Assembly (NCBI GenBank): GCA_963556255.1
Contig: OY744604.1
Location: 77,454,736 to 77,518,735 of the forward strand
Length of the DNA: 64,000 nucleotides
Direction: 5' to 3'
Source: Allolobophora icterica
Taxonomy: Eukaryota > Annelida > Clitellata > Crassiclitellata > Lumbricidae
In this document: positions 1 to 10,707 of the stretch, one piece after another
Layout: each line of letters opens with the position of its first letter
How positions within the stretch are numbered: position 1 is the stretch's first letter
Notes under the pieces: model-generated
The model's database searches: none
What the model was told of the DNA's origin: nothing
What the model saw: only the letters and a program-made list of their open reading frames with translations
Translations under genes and position numbers: made by a program

Positions 1-205
1 CATTGTATTGTAAGTGTTGCTCGTGCCCTGCTGCTGATATCTTCGTAAAATTGACACTTGGAAACCGCGATTTAAACAATAAGCAAAATATTAACTGAAC
101 GAAGTCGCTAGCAGTCGATAACTTAGCGACTGGTTTCGACTTCAGGGCTTAGCAACGACGGCAGCGGCGGATGGCGGCGGCGCCGGGGACTATTCGACAC
201 CGTTA
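1..205. repeat. Dispersed repeat, copy A
   Basis: This stretch is closely matched by 47095-47290, with scattered substitutions and small indels over roughly 190 bases. Both copies hold an imperfect palindrome built on GTCGCTA and TTAGCGAC, and both end in a GGCGGCGGCGCCG-type run. Two dispersed copies in one window point to a middle-repetitive element, but I see no target duplication and no coding capacity. Confidence 0.6.
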
Positions 206-1030
206 ACGAATGTTCAAACATCTACGGCGGACGCCCTCAGCAGGAGGCTCGGAACCGCTCGAAGGTGGACCGGCGGGGGATAGGAGCAGCCAGAGCGGGC
301 CGCGCGGTGTTTCGCTTGCTTCAAGCGTGTTCTGCGGCTGGTTTGCACTCTTTCGTATCGAGAGACCGAAGTAGGTCAGTGGTGTACGCACACGTCTAAT
401 GCGTAGCTGAAACCATTTCGTCGGTAAATAGGACGATAAACAATCCAAACCAGTGGAAATAACGCTGAATATAGGCTGCGCTACGCGATCACAATTGATA
501 GATGAACAGAGTAAGACTAAGACGTCGAGAAATAAACGCAAAAAAGTAATTTAATCGAGGCAGTCAGTGTTGACAGGTAGAAACGCGACCATCCTCAAAC
601 CGACTCGATGATATAATTAGAGCCTAGGTAGGCCTATGCGCGAATAAATTTCTTTAGCATTTCAAGTCACATGACTATAACTAGCACGTTATCGAATGAT
701 TTCACTTTCAGTTTGTGAACGGAGGGTGTGTTTTGGTCGATGTTTAATTTCCTGCGTCGAAAATGAACCGATTGACATGTAAGTATAGCTGTGCAGATTT
801 TATTTTATATTTTCGTTGACCCTTTAGGCCCTAGCATAAATTAGGGATCGTCTTCAAGAGTAGATTTTGTCATTTAACAACAGGATCGAAATTAGTAGGC
901 TAACGCATGGTATAAACCATTTTGTGGTATTAAATATATAAAATATAAAAAGGCAGAATAACACTGTCCATGGCATTTTCACCAACGAAATGGATTACTG
1001 GATATTAATTATTATTATAAATTAAGAATT
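206..1030. other. No recognisable gene
   Basis: The first 350 bases are fairly rich in CpG and then the sequence becomes AT-rich. An ATG at 763 is followed by a plausible donor (ATGTAAGTAT, near 779), which could be a first exon, but nothing supports it further. I see no repeat or protein family here. Confidence 0.4.
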
Positions 1031-1165
1031 TACATAGCGCCGATTTTAGCACAAGGACGATGCACAAGGTTTATCCGATGGCGCATTATGACCGAGCCGT
1101 AATCAGGTCAACATGCAGAAGATCACTCCGCTAAGACAGAAAGAGAGCAAAAAGATATGGTTTAA
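1031..1165 (+). repeat. LINE 3'-tail or SINE-like fragment
   Basis: The block contains a 'GCGCCG...CCGATGGC...CCGTAATCAGGTCAA...CAGAAGATCA' layout that recurs with divergence near 6205-6305 and 58615-58705. The later copies run into sequence shared with the LINE fragment at 4238-4935, so these are probably 3' pieces of one LINE family. Confidence 0.45.
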
Positions 1166-2745
1166 TTATTCCTCAAGCTAAAACCTGAAATATTAATTTA
1201 CTAGCGCATAAATACACAAATCTAAGTCATGATAGCGGGACACTTGGTATAAATTATAATGAATTTGAAATAAACGGGGAAGTGGAAGATCGAATGGCGA
1301 AGGATTGGATAGGTTAAAGCATTGATTAAAGCATTTGTGGGTGACTCAGTTGTTAAAAATGTCTATAAACCATATCATGTTGGCCTTAATACAAAGTTCA
1401 AGTGATTAAGCGCGTCACGTAACCGATATTCGAAGTGTTTTAGGCAAACTATTGGGTTGGTTTAGACGACCTTGGTTAGTTGCTGTTTAATGACACTGTC
1501 ATAACAAAGATGATTAACGCAGCCATCCTCCTTCATCCAGGCTTGGGACTGGCACTGCTAGAATACGAGCAGTGGCGGAGTTAAGATGACCGTTGGACAT
1601 CGATGTGTACAGAAAGCAGGTGTGCGATGCATAAATCAAGTAGGCCTACTAGGCCTTACACAAATATCGACTTCCCTCTTGTCGCGAAGATGTGGGCTGG
1701 TTGCTTATAGTTCTTGGAGTGGTATTATCCGTGGTTACGATAATGGCCAACGCAGATTGTGGGTTTTGCCAGTGGTTATATATGACGATTATTCAACATA
1801 ACCTCTGCTCTCACAATCATTTTCGAACCAAAACTTTTAGACCGAATTAAGTAAGAAATTTAAAGTAAGCAAGTAAGTAGATTCTTTTCTAACCAATTGC
1901 TAATCGCACTGTGGCGCACCGACACAGGTCCTAATGAACACATTTAAAAAGTAATGGCAGGAATCGATGAACCGTCTTAACCCTTCTAAGTTCTAAAGTG
2001 CCTTACTGCCTTGTTGATTTCACTATTTTCGGTGGCAACATAGCATCTAACGTTTCACATATTTCCGATATTACAGAAGAGCCGATGTTTTTATTGTGAA
2101 AATTGAGAACAGCTGAACAGGAGTGCTTATTTAATGATTGCTGGTAGATGGAGTGTCGGATTTACCATATGAACAGCCTTGGGTCGGCACATTCCAGAGG
2201 GCGGCAAAACTTACAAATGAAAGATTTGAAATTGAACACAGATTCAATTTAAACCTGCGAGGGAGACGATAATAAATAAATTTCCTTATAAGTGCAGCAG
2301 TTAAAGTTAAAACTGTGGAACATAAAATAGCCAATAGTATTAGGGGCGGCGAAGAAAATTTGACCTGGAGCTGCAGATTGTTAAATCTGCCTCTGAAAAT
2401 TAGGTGTCGCGTCTTCGCTCCTAATTTATTCAAGAAGAAACCCAGGTGACCGATTTATCCAAATCCAAGTGATAGTTTGCTACAGTCCTTCGCAATCAAT
2501 GTTCGTATTCTAACAAGCAAATACTCTGCGGATGTTTCCGTCCATCAAAAGTTTCTGCATCACTCCGATTTGATATATCGGTTCAAAGATCAGCGCTTAT
2601 ATAGGATATGCATGTACATTTGAGAAGCTCCAGTGTCGCTCCACATCCTATTGAGGCCTATTGACATCATTTAATCTTCGCAGGACGGAAACATTTTACG
2701 ATACACGGAGGACGAAATGGGGTAATTTTTTTTAACCCTAAAACG
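1166..2745. other. No recognisable feature
   Basis: AT-rich sequence with short open frames on both strands, none with a family signature, signal peptide or convincing splice context. I see no repeat shared with the rest of the window. Confidence 0.4.
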
Positions 2746-2749
2746 ATGT

Positions 2750-3365
2750 GTAATATCTCAGCTCACAGGTAAGCTGCGATAACATTTCCAAGGTGAAGGA
2801 ATCGATTTATCATAGTGGCAATAGTGTGAGAATACTACTTTCCAAGATGGCGGCCAATATGGTCGACAAAACACAAAAATATGTATATCTCATTACGTAG
2901 GTAAGTTACAATGACAAATGAAGTGTCAATTGTAACATTATCAAGGTCAAGTAATCGATTTATCATAGTGGCAGTAGTGTGCGAATACAATTGTCCAAGA
3001 TGGCGGCCAACATGGCCGCCAAAACATAACAATATGTATGTCTCAGCTCATAGGTAAGCTACAATGACAAATGAAGTGTCCATTGTAACATTCCCAAGGT
3101 CAGGGAATCGATTTATCATAGTGGCAAAAGTGTGGGAATTCTAATTCCAAGATGGCGGCCAATATGGCCAACATGGCCGCCAGACACAATAATATGTATG
3201 TCTCAGTTCATAGGTAAGCTACGATGACAAATGAAGTGTCAATTGTAACATATTCAAGATCATCAAGGGAATCGATTTATCATGGTGGCAATAGTGTGGG
3301 AATACTACTTTTCAAGATGGGGGTCAATATGGCCGCGAAAATACCAAAATATGTATATCTCAGCA
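2750..3365 (+). repeat. Tandem array of GATGGCGGC-containing units, forward
   Basis: Four diverged direct units of about 150-170 bases follow one another. Each has the order AGGTCAAGGAATCGATTTAT, CAAGATGGCGGCC, a TATGTATRTCTCAG segment and a GACAAATGAAGTGTC segment. The core AAGATGGCGGC is at 2844, 2997 and 3149 and is mutated in the fourth unit. More units are at 4936-5170, and inverted units at 5190-5560. No coding function is apparent. Confidence 0.8.
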
Positions 3366-3394
3366 CCTATTATTATTATTATTATTATTATTAA

Positions 3395-4233
3395 CCCTCG
3401 AGTGCCCAAGCTATTTTTTGGTACACGAATGCCCAACGGGGGGGGTCCGACCGGGCCCCAATGTTTTCATTGTGATTTCTGGAGAACGGATTGGAATATT
3501 TTAACGGGATTTGGCTTGTTATAATCCAAATTCAATTTGCAATCGACTGATATATGGTATTTCACAATAGCGCCACCTGGTGAAACTTTATTTGAACTTT
3601 AATAGGGGGCCTACTCTTTTGTAGTTTCTTTGCAATTTCGGGATTTTTCGCATGTATTCAATTGTACGCATGTAGTTGTTCCCTGGTTGTGGGGTACAGG
3701 ATTGGAATATTTTAATGGGATTTGGCTTGTTATAATCCAAATTCAATTTGCATTCGACTGATTCATGGTATTTTACAATAACTTGCGCTAAAAATTTATT
3801 TCTGGGTTGGTAAACCATATGCCAGTATGACCACCAGCCGCATATCTTGGGGTGTCCTTGGTATATGCTATGGTTGTGGGGTACAGGAATGGAATATTTT
3901 AACGGGATTTGGCTTGTTATAATCCAAATTCATTTTGCAATCGACCGATATATGGTATTTCACAATAACGTGCGTTAAAATAATTTATTTCTGGGTTGGC
4001 AAACTATATGCCAGTATGACCATCAGCCGCATATCTTGGGGGTGTCCTTGGTATATGCTATGGTTGTTGGCTGCAGGGTGGTAGTATAATCACGCAAAAT
4101 ATAACATACGAAGCCCAATTGAATGCTTTAGGATGTCCTAAAAGCATTTCTACAATTTCGTAGCCGTTCTAAAGTTATCCGTGAAAAGCGGGTCTGGGGT
4201 CCGGTTGGACCCCCCCCCTTGGGCATTCGAGGG
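3395..4233. mobile_element. Nonautonomous piggyBac-like element with TTAA duplication
   Basis: The element is flanked by TTAA at 3391-3394 and 4234-4237. Its ends are inverted: CCCTCGAGTGCCCAAG on the left and CTTGGGCATTCGAGGG on the right, with one mismatch. TTAA targeting and CCC termini are hallmarks of the piggyBac superfamily. The interior has three diverged direct repeats of about 90-130 bases (near 3490, 3690 and 3890) that share a GGATTTGGCTTGTTATAATC core. There is no transposase. The left junction lies in a (TTA)n run, so the left TTAA could partly belong to that run, but the paired ends argue for real transposition. Confidence 0.8.
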
Positions 4234-4237
4234 TTAA

Positions 4238-4935
4238 AGTAGTTTTATATAGCGCCCCTTCAAAATTGCCTACTCAGGAGAACTCTCAGCCCAACCACGG
4301 TCAAATAACGCAGTTTTGAGGACAGTAAGAAACAGGGTGAAATGACCAATCGGTAATAATTGACGGAGCTTGGTAGGGAGCCCATTCCAGGTCATGGGGG
4401 CAGCCACAGAGAAGGCACGGCGCTGTCGTATGGCTGTCCGCGCGCGGTGAACAATAAGTTCAGCTTGCGCAGCTGAGAGGAGAGAGCAACGGCGCTGCGA
4501 GGATGATGTGGGACAGCAGAGCTCCCGCAGGTATGGAGGGGCCAAACCTTCAAAGCACCGCCGGACCAAGGCAGAGATTCGGTAAGTGATGGGCTGTGGG
4601 TAGGGGAGCCAGTGGAGGACATACCTCATATACGCAGACACTCTGCCAAACTTGGGGATGCGGCCTACAAGGCGGGCAGCAGTACGCAGGATTCTATTCA
4701 GGGACTCAATCCGGCAGGCCGGGAGTCCGTCATATATGGCACTGCAGTAGTCCAATCGAGAAACAACAAAAGCCAGGATATCAGTCCGTAAGACAGATAG
4801 ATGGTGCCTATGGTGGATAAGCAATTTGAAGGAGGCAGGTTTTAAGACGAGAACGAAGTGACACAAACGACTGAGCAGTGCCTACTTCGCACTCGTCCGT
4901 CGATCAGTGTTAAACTGACGACTTTCATAATTATA
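4238..4935 (-). mobile_element. 5'-truncated LINE fragment
   Basis: The block encodes the C-terminal end of a LINE reverse transcriptase on the minus strand (4270-4866). Its sequence near 4780-4935 is nearly repeated at 6283-6435 and more weakly at 58680-58790, as expected for one LINE family. It lies directly beside the TTAA of the piggyBac-like element. Confidence 0.7.
4270..4866 (-). pseudogene. LINE reverse transcriptase C-terminal remnant (198 aa open)
   Basis: The open frame has the signature of the region after the catalytic palm in CR1/L2-type LINE reverse transcriptases. SRLDYCSAIYDGLP is at about residues 36-49, then an 'LNRILRTAARLV' segment, then a 'LHWLPYPQPITYRI' segment, and 'AFSVAAPMTWNGLP' near residue 152. 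The catalytic YADD box and endonuclease are absent, so the copy is 5'-truncated in the usual LINE manner. No function is expected now. Confidence 0.8.
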
Positions 4936-5600
4936 CCACCTATGTAGGCTACAGTGACAAATGAAGCATCAATTGTAACATTTCCAAGGTCAAGGAATCA
5001 AACTATTGTAGTGGCAATCGTGTGGGAATACTACTTTGCAAGATGGCGGCCATCATGGCCTCCAAAACACAAAAATATGCATATCTCAGTTTGTAGGTAA
5101 GCTCCAATGACAAATGAAGTATCAATTGTAACATTTCCGAGGTCAAGGAATCGACTTATTGCAGTGGCAATAGTGACCGATCAGTCAGTTGATTGATAAT
5201 TCGTATTTTTTGCGGCCATATTGGCCGCCATCTTGGACAATAGCATTCCCACACTATTGTCACTACAATAAATGAATTCCTTGACCTTGAGAATGTATAC
5301 AATCGACACTTCATTTGTCATTTTATCGTACTTACGAGCCGAGATATACATATTTTTGTGTTTTGGCGGCCATGTTGGTCGCCATGTTGGACAGTAGTAC
5401 TCACACACTATTGCCACTACGATAAATCCATTGCTTGACCTTGGAAATGTTACAATTGACACTTTATTTGTCATGGTAGCTTACCTATGAGCTGAAACAT
5501 GCATATTTTTGTTTTGGCGGCCATATTGGCCGCCATCTTGGAAAATAAACTCTCCACAATTATGAAACTATTAACACTCAATTACATGGTAGATTCCACA
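4936..5600. repeat. Same unit family in direct then inverted orientation
   Basis: Two forward units (core AAGATGGCGGC at 5040) are followed, after about 5180, by units on the opposite strand (GCCGCCATCTT at 5224-5234 and 5529-5539, and a diverged copy near 5368-5395). Together with 2750-3365 they form a broken inverted arrangement around a junction near 5180-5200. The LINE fragment and the piggyBac-like element lie between the forward blocks and probably split one older array. Confidence 0.7.
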
Positions 5601-5671
5601 CTTGATTTATGATTGCAGGTCACTTATGAGCTCATATCTTTAAAAAATATATCTGCCCTATGAACGAAAAA

Positions 5672-5900
5672 ATAACGACGTCGACGACGAAGCTGGGTAA
5701 AGTTTTACCCCAGGACACTTTGGATTGAAAAATCTTTTTCCCACGACATGACAATGTGGTGGGTATGCAGTAGGAATATACCATTGGTGGTAACTTGTAA
5801 ACACATGGAACGAAGAATTATACATACCTACAGTTGCTCCACAATCAACATCCAAACACCGCTGGGGTAATTATTTACCCCGCTTCGTCCTGCGAAGGTT
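5672..5900. mobile_element. Small element with inverted ends
   Basis: The left end reads GACGAAGCTGGGTAAA...TTTTACCCC and the right end, read inward on the other strand, reads GACGAAGCGGGGTAAA...TTACCCC. Each arm also has its own small palindrome around GGGTAAA/TTTACCC. The layout resembles the element at 27481-27942, whose arms hold GGGGTGAAAAATTCACCCC. The right side ends beside TTAA; the left side has only ATAA. It may be a degraded piggyBac-like MITE. Confidence 0.45.
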
Positions 5901-6194
5901 AAATTAATTCGAAATTGCTCATGTTCACAGATCTTAGATCATTGACGTCTATCGTCTATTGGCAAATTCTTGCAGGCATCGGAATGTTCCAGAATGTTCA
6001 GGTTGATGAAACAGTTTAGTTTTCATAGCAGTTCTCGCGCGACTGTAGGTCTTGGCCGTTATAGTAGGTTCATAATCCTAGCAATAGATATTGAATAATA
6101 TCTATTTTGTTACATATCTAGAGTTGCTTCACCTATTTTGCATATGGAAGTTATGAATAATGTTCTTCTAAGTGCCTAGCATACATAATTGTAA

Positions 6195-6435
6195 TTAGTA
6201 ACTTCTATTGCGCCGGTGTCTAATGCAGAAGGCATCAACCGATGGCACGCCAAAACCAAGCCGTAATCAGGAGAATATCCAGAATATCAGTCCGTAAGAC
6301 AGATAGATGGTGCCTATGGTGGATAAGCAATTTGAAGGAGGCAAGTTTTAAGACGAGAACGATGTGACACAAACGACTGAGCAGTGCCTACTTCGCACTC
6401 GTCCGTCGATCAGTGTTAGACTGACGACTTTCAGT
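6195..6435 (-). repeat. LINE 3' fragment, copy of the 4.8-4.93 kb sequence
   Basis: The stretch from 6283 to 6435 nearly repeats 4775-4928, including a TAAGCAATTTGAAGGAGGCA segment and the ACTCGTCCGTCGATCAGTGT segment. A further short copy of the latter lies at 6739-6758. It is too short to code. Confidence 0.65.
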
Positions 6436-6517
6436 AACTAGGATATGCTTAGTAAAGTAATCGCCTTGGTTTTTCAATTACTCACAAAGCTACATATTTG
6501 CATCCATGGATATAATA

Positions 6518-6660
6518 TATCCAAGGATGCATTGTCTTCCTGGCCAAATTCTTTAAAAGAATTATTTTTTACGTATACTTTGATGATCTTGTCTTTGTGC
6601 CATGATACACACAGTCATTTAAGGCGATATATTGTTACAAGTAGCCATTGTTTTGATACA
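6518..6660. repeat. 143-bp duplicated segment, copy 1
   Basis: This segment starts CCAAGGATGCATTGTCTTCC and is almost identical to 7032-7171. It contains the short frame SSWPNSLKELFFTYTLMILS in both copies. The two copies are about 510 bases apart in the same orientation and differ by very few bases, so the duplication is recent relative to its surroundings. Confidence 0.75.
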
Positions 6661-6765
6661 TAGAATTCATCTATTTTTGTCTCTGTCCGCACCTACCTTT
6701 GTCCGTATATGTCTGTGTGTGGTATTTCTGCCTACTTGGCACTCGTCCGTCGATCAGTGTTTGCA

Positions 6766-6850
6766 GTAGAGCCCTGCGCCGGCCGCGCCGTCGCCGATTT
6801 TTGTTTGTCGGCGCGCCGCCCCCGCGCCGACAATTTGTCGTCATTGACGT
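6766..6850. repeat. GC-rich repeat fragment
   Basis: A block of GCGCCG and CGCGCCG words begins TAGAGCCCTGCGCCGGC. The same family occurs at 11890-12015, where both inverted ends are present (TAGAGC...GCGCCGAC and GTCGGCGCAGGGCTCTA). The base composition is far above that of its surroundings. Confidence 0.5.
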
Positions 6851-7031
6851 CACCAATTCGTCGTGTAAAATAAGCTGAAAAGTATTATCTAAACAAAAAT
6901 CTTTTATTAAACAATTAAGCTATTTTCAGAAATGGCACGAAGCCGATTTGGATTGGTAGGAACTAGTGTTCTAATGTAGAAGATAAAGAGTGATCATATC
7001 TGATTATGATGTTTGTGGTCTTAATCTTGAT

Positions 7032-7345
7032 ACCAAGGATGCATTGTCTTCCTGGCCAAATTCCTTAAAAGAATTATTTTTTACGTATACTTTGATGATC
7101 TTGTCTTTGTGCCATGATACACACAGTCATTTAAGGCGATATATTGTTACAAGTAGCCATTGTTTTGATACTTCTGTTCCTGTTGCCATTTCCTAAATAC
7201 CTTTGCAACAAAAGCATCGGTCTCGCGTTCCCTAAAGGCATTTCTGTTTCCCCGGGGCTTCTGTCCTGAGAGAGCCTCTGAATAGTTATTCTACGATGGG
7301 CGCTTTATAAATTTCTAGATACAATACAATACAATGCAATACAAA
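7032..7345 (+). repeat. 143-bp duplication copy 2, then LINE 3' tail
   Basis: The first 140 bases repeat 6518-6660. After them comes a GGGCGCTTTATAAATTTC segment ending in an ACAATACAATAC run, the typical 3' terminus of CR1/L2-like LINEs. A diverged version of this tail is at 54950-54995 (GGCGCTTTATAAATGTTT). Confidence 0.6.
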
Positions 7346-7661
7346 AAAGCAACATAAATGTCTTTGTACGTGTACTACCGTACCTGTAATTGTTACCTCC
7401 ATGTTGAATAGCTTCTATAACTTATTGATTGTAGTCTTTGATGTCTATGGTCTTATTACATTGGTGTAAATTTTTGCTTTAATGTTGCAAGGTTAGAGGA
7501 GTTCACAAGTGCTATTAATATCAAGATATGCCATTTAACTAATTCCTGTAGAATGGAAGGTATAATTGACCAATACTTTTGGTTGGAATCTATTCAGGCA
7601 AACAGGATCAGGGTGAGATAGGTTTTGACTTAGTACAGTCTGATGCAAACAATGGTCTATA

Positions 7662-9062
7662 CACGGTGGTTCAATAAAAAGTAAGCGAAACTTTTTATTT
7701 AATATAAGTACTTCTAACATGAAAACAGTATTTAATATTTTCAGTAGTATGGTTTGATTATTTAATTAAAGCAGATGTTCAAAATGTCCTCCTTCTGCTT
7801 GCACGCAAGCCTGTAGGCGCTGGCGCCACTGGGCAACAGGCTCGTCGATTATCCTTTGATCCAGACCATCCCACACTTCCAACAAGCGTTGCTTCAGATC
7901 GTTGACATCATGGATATGCTGTCTGGTAGACTCGCTCTTGCATAACGATCCACACTTTATAGTCGACAAAATTTAGATCTGGACTGTTCGGAGGCCATAA
8001 TGTTGGAGAAATGAAGTCTGGTGTCTCTCTTGTTAGCATTTCGATGGTTTCCCCGGACCTGTGGGCTGGGGCACTGTCCTGTTGAAAAACAAAACAGCCT
8101 TCTGGGGCTAGATTTCTTATAACAGGTAGAAGATGTTGTGACAGCAGAACGTCGCGATAATAGGCTCCGTTAATTTTTACTCCAGGATCAACGAAGACCA
8201 AAAAAAAATGTGAATGAAACCGCAACGGACACCATAACAGACTTGCTGAAATGGGTACGCGTACGCAACAGTCTGTTTGCAGTAACCTGCTTTTTTAGTG
8301 CCACGCGTGACGGACAGGAGATCATTCTGGGTGTTACTTGGTCGTGCAACGGTAAACAACTTCTCGTCAGTAAAGAAGATAAAGTCAACCCAACCATATG
8401 ACGAGGATATTTTCTCAACAGTTGTCTTGATCTGTTCAAACGAGTCAGACGATTAGCTTCCGTCAGTTCCTGTGCTGGCTTCTTCTAAAGGCATTTGAGT
8501 TGAAGGTCTTTATGGATTATTCGAACAACACTGGACCGATGAATTCCGGTTTCTCTGGATATTTGACGTGTTGTTCTATGAGTATTCGGAGCATCCTCTT
8601 AACTCAGAATCAGATCTCCGACAAGGGCAACGTTTTCTTCAGTGCGCCATGACCTTCGTCTGCCACTACCAATGACGCGGTCGACTGACCCTGCTACACT
8701 AATTTTTCTAAGCAATTTATCTAACCCGCTTCTGGTCCAATGTTTTTCTGGAAACTCGTAGAAATTGACGGTGCTGTAATTCTTGGATTGACGGCTGCTG
8801 TAATTCTTGGATTTCCTCAAACCTTTTATCATGTGTAAATCTTCTTTACTAAAAGGCATTTTTCGGAAATTGCTAGTTTCTTGTTTATGTTTTCTATCAT
8901 ATTATCGTCTGCTTTTATTAGTAGGAAATGAAAACCGGAAGTCATTAAAATAAAAAACTATGTATGTGCATATTTTTATTTTGAAAATATTATTAATAAA
9001 ATATAGTTCAAGTTTTAATATTTGTCTATAAAGTTTGGCTTACTTTTCATTGAACCCCAGTG
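7662..9062 (-). mobile_element. Full-length, inactive mariner-type element
   Basis: The element is 1,401 bp between TA dinucleotides (7660-7661 and 9063-9064). Its inverted ends are about 30 bp long: CACGGTGGTTCAATAAAAAG on the left and, on the opposite strand at the right end, CACTGGGGTTCAATGAAAAG. Inside is a broken transposase on the minus strand. TA targeting, size and catalytic signature fit the Tc1/mariner superfamily. Confidence 0.85.
7766..8859 (-). pseudogene. Mariner-type transposase, broken
   Basis: The transposase reads from about 8859 to 7766 on the minus strand across several frames. The first piece (8599-8859) starts MPFSKEDLHMIKGLRKSK and holds the N-terminal DNA-binding region. 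Later pieces carry the three catalytic aspartates in order: 'TDEKLFT' (about 8355), 'FQQDSAPAHR' (about 8075) and 'NSPDLNFVDY' (about 7975). An aspartate in the third position (DxxD type) fits mariner rather than Tc1, where it is glutamate. The C-terminal piece ends EGGHFEHLL. At least three frame changes separate the pieces, so no active enzyme is made. Confidence 0.8.
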
Positions 9063-9064
9063 TA

Positions 9065-10421
9065 TATGGATACCTTAATTGGCGTGGCACCAATTCAAAT
9101 TGGCAGCATGCCATCTGGTAAATTCATTGAAAAATTAACATGGTTGAGGCCAAGGGGCCATTCGATCACTATAGGAAAGCGCGTATATTTACATTTTACT
9201 TCTGGTGTTGACAGGAGCGTCTCTGACTGGGAGGCTGCTGTCATCCGGCATCTTCCATGTGACTTGACGTGTAGGCCTGTACTGTATCATGCAATATACA
9301 GCTGCATGTTGCTTCATATGATAACAATTTGCCAATACCTTTACAGATGTGCAATTGTGCAGCGTAATTAAGGCTGTTCAAATTTGTAAGGCAAATGTCT
9401 GTAGGTGCCTTCTCTCTCAGTCCCTTTGTTTGTAGTGGAACTTCATTGTCATGGAGTAGCTTTAGAGGACTTGGTCCTCTTGACTGGTCATTAGGATGGA
9501 GTGGTAAAAATCTTTTGAAGAATTTGCAATAGGCAGGGGTTGCAAACTTGTGTATAGATGCTAGTTTTGCTGGCATAAAATATCTTGCCTCTAGGATTAT
9601 GGTTCGAGGTGACCCAATTGTCAAAACCTATCTCATTATAACAGAGAAATTGAGGACTCCCATAATAGACTAGGCTTTGAATTTTAAAATGACCTTGTTA
9701 GGAGCAAATCATGTAACTATTTGGTTGTAGGCGTTTCTAGACTAATTCATCCCTGCTGAAAACGAAAATCGTGGTTATAGCAAGCAGGATTTTTAGCGGT
9801 TGCATGGAAAAACAAGATGGCGGCCAAAATGGTGATCGATTTGTTCAAATGACTAAGTAAAGTCATGTATGTCATGGAAACATGATTTTATAGTCTAAAT
9901 AAACATTTTCGCGATCAAGAAATGCCATGGAGCTAAAGACAACTATATAGCACTGCCAGGAAACAAATGGCGGACAAAAGGGCGGCCAGTATTTTCAAAT
10001 GGTTATAAGTAAAGTCATGTATATGTTGGAAACATGATTTTAAAGACTAAATTTACATTTTCGGGGTCAAGGAATGCGATGCCAGAAAACAAAATGGCGG
10101 ACAAAATGGCGGCCAGTCTGGAGTAGTGTTTTCTTGGTCAAAAAATACCAACGAAATAAAATTCTATATGTAGCACTAACGTTATTGCGTTTAACCGTCA
10201 TTATTTAAATGAAATTTTAATAGCCTGTGATTGCAGTTTAACCACTTCATACATTACGTATTTCATGTTTCATTACTTGACTTACATAGACCAACGCTCT
10301 TTCAAGCAGAATTGTGTTAGCAGTTGTAAGCCATCTTGAATGAACTACTTGAGCGGGTTTTCGATCAGGAACTTCATTTCATCAGGGCATTTTTTTTAGC
10401 AGATATATCTTGACATATACA
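9065..10421. other. No gene; three short GATGGCGGC-type repeats
   Basis: At about 9811-9825, 9963-9990 and 10088-10120 there are diverged units with words such as AACAAGATGGCGGCCAAAAT, each followed by an AAAGTCATGTATAT segment. They resemble the array at 2750-5600 in arrangement but not in detail. The rest is AT-rich with no coding signal. Confidence 0.45.
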
Positions 10422-10429
10422 GTGCGTCT

Positions 10430-10699
10430 GATTTTAAAATAGTTACCGGGTTGAAAATCGATCGCGCTGGATCGAGTAGGCGAGCGATATGCGGTCGACC
10501 TCGGGAACTCTTGTGTATGGTCTGGCTCCAGGTCCGTCTATCGTCTTGGAGTCTAATTGAAACTCGGCGAGCGACGACCGACTGTCACTGACGGTGAGAA
10601 GCCTTCGGCTAGGCGAGCCGTAAATCGCTCGCCGGTACCTTTTGCTAGGTGAGCGACCAAGGAGAGCGATCGATCACTCACCTTAAATCAGACGCTCTG
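10430..10699. mobile_element. Nonautonomous hAT-like element (270 bp)
   Basis: A perfect 8-bp duplication GACATATA flanks it (10422-10429 and 10700-10707). Its ends are CAGTGCGTCTGATTT on the left and AAATCAGACGCTCTG on the right, an inverted pair with one mismatch. The interior is rich in CGATCG and GGCGAGCGA words. An 8-bp duplication and CAG ends are typical of hAT elements. Confidence 0.8.
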
Positions 10700-10707
10700 G
10701 ACATATA

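Noticed and set aside
203..541. 112-aa minus-strand frame with a leader-like beginning (MRLFLDVLVLLCSS)
   Set aside because: The rest is Pro/Ser-rich GC sequence without a domain, and part overlaps the neighbourhood of a dispersed repeat; no splice or homologous support.
2750..5600. CRISPR array
   Set aside because: The units are about 150-170 bases, diverged throughout and in both orientations; there are no short exact repeats with unique spacers, and the DNA is animal.
6671..6856. 61-aa arginine-rich minus-strand frame
   Set aside because: It is a translation of the GC-rich repeat fragment.
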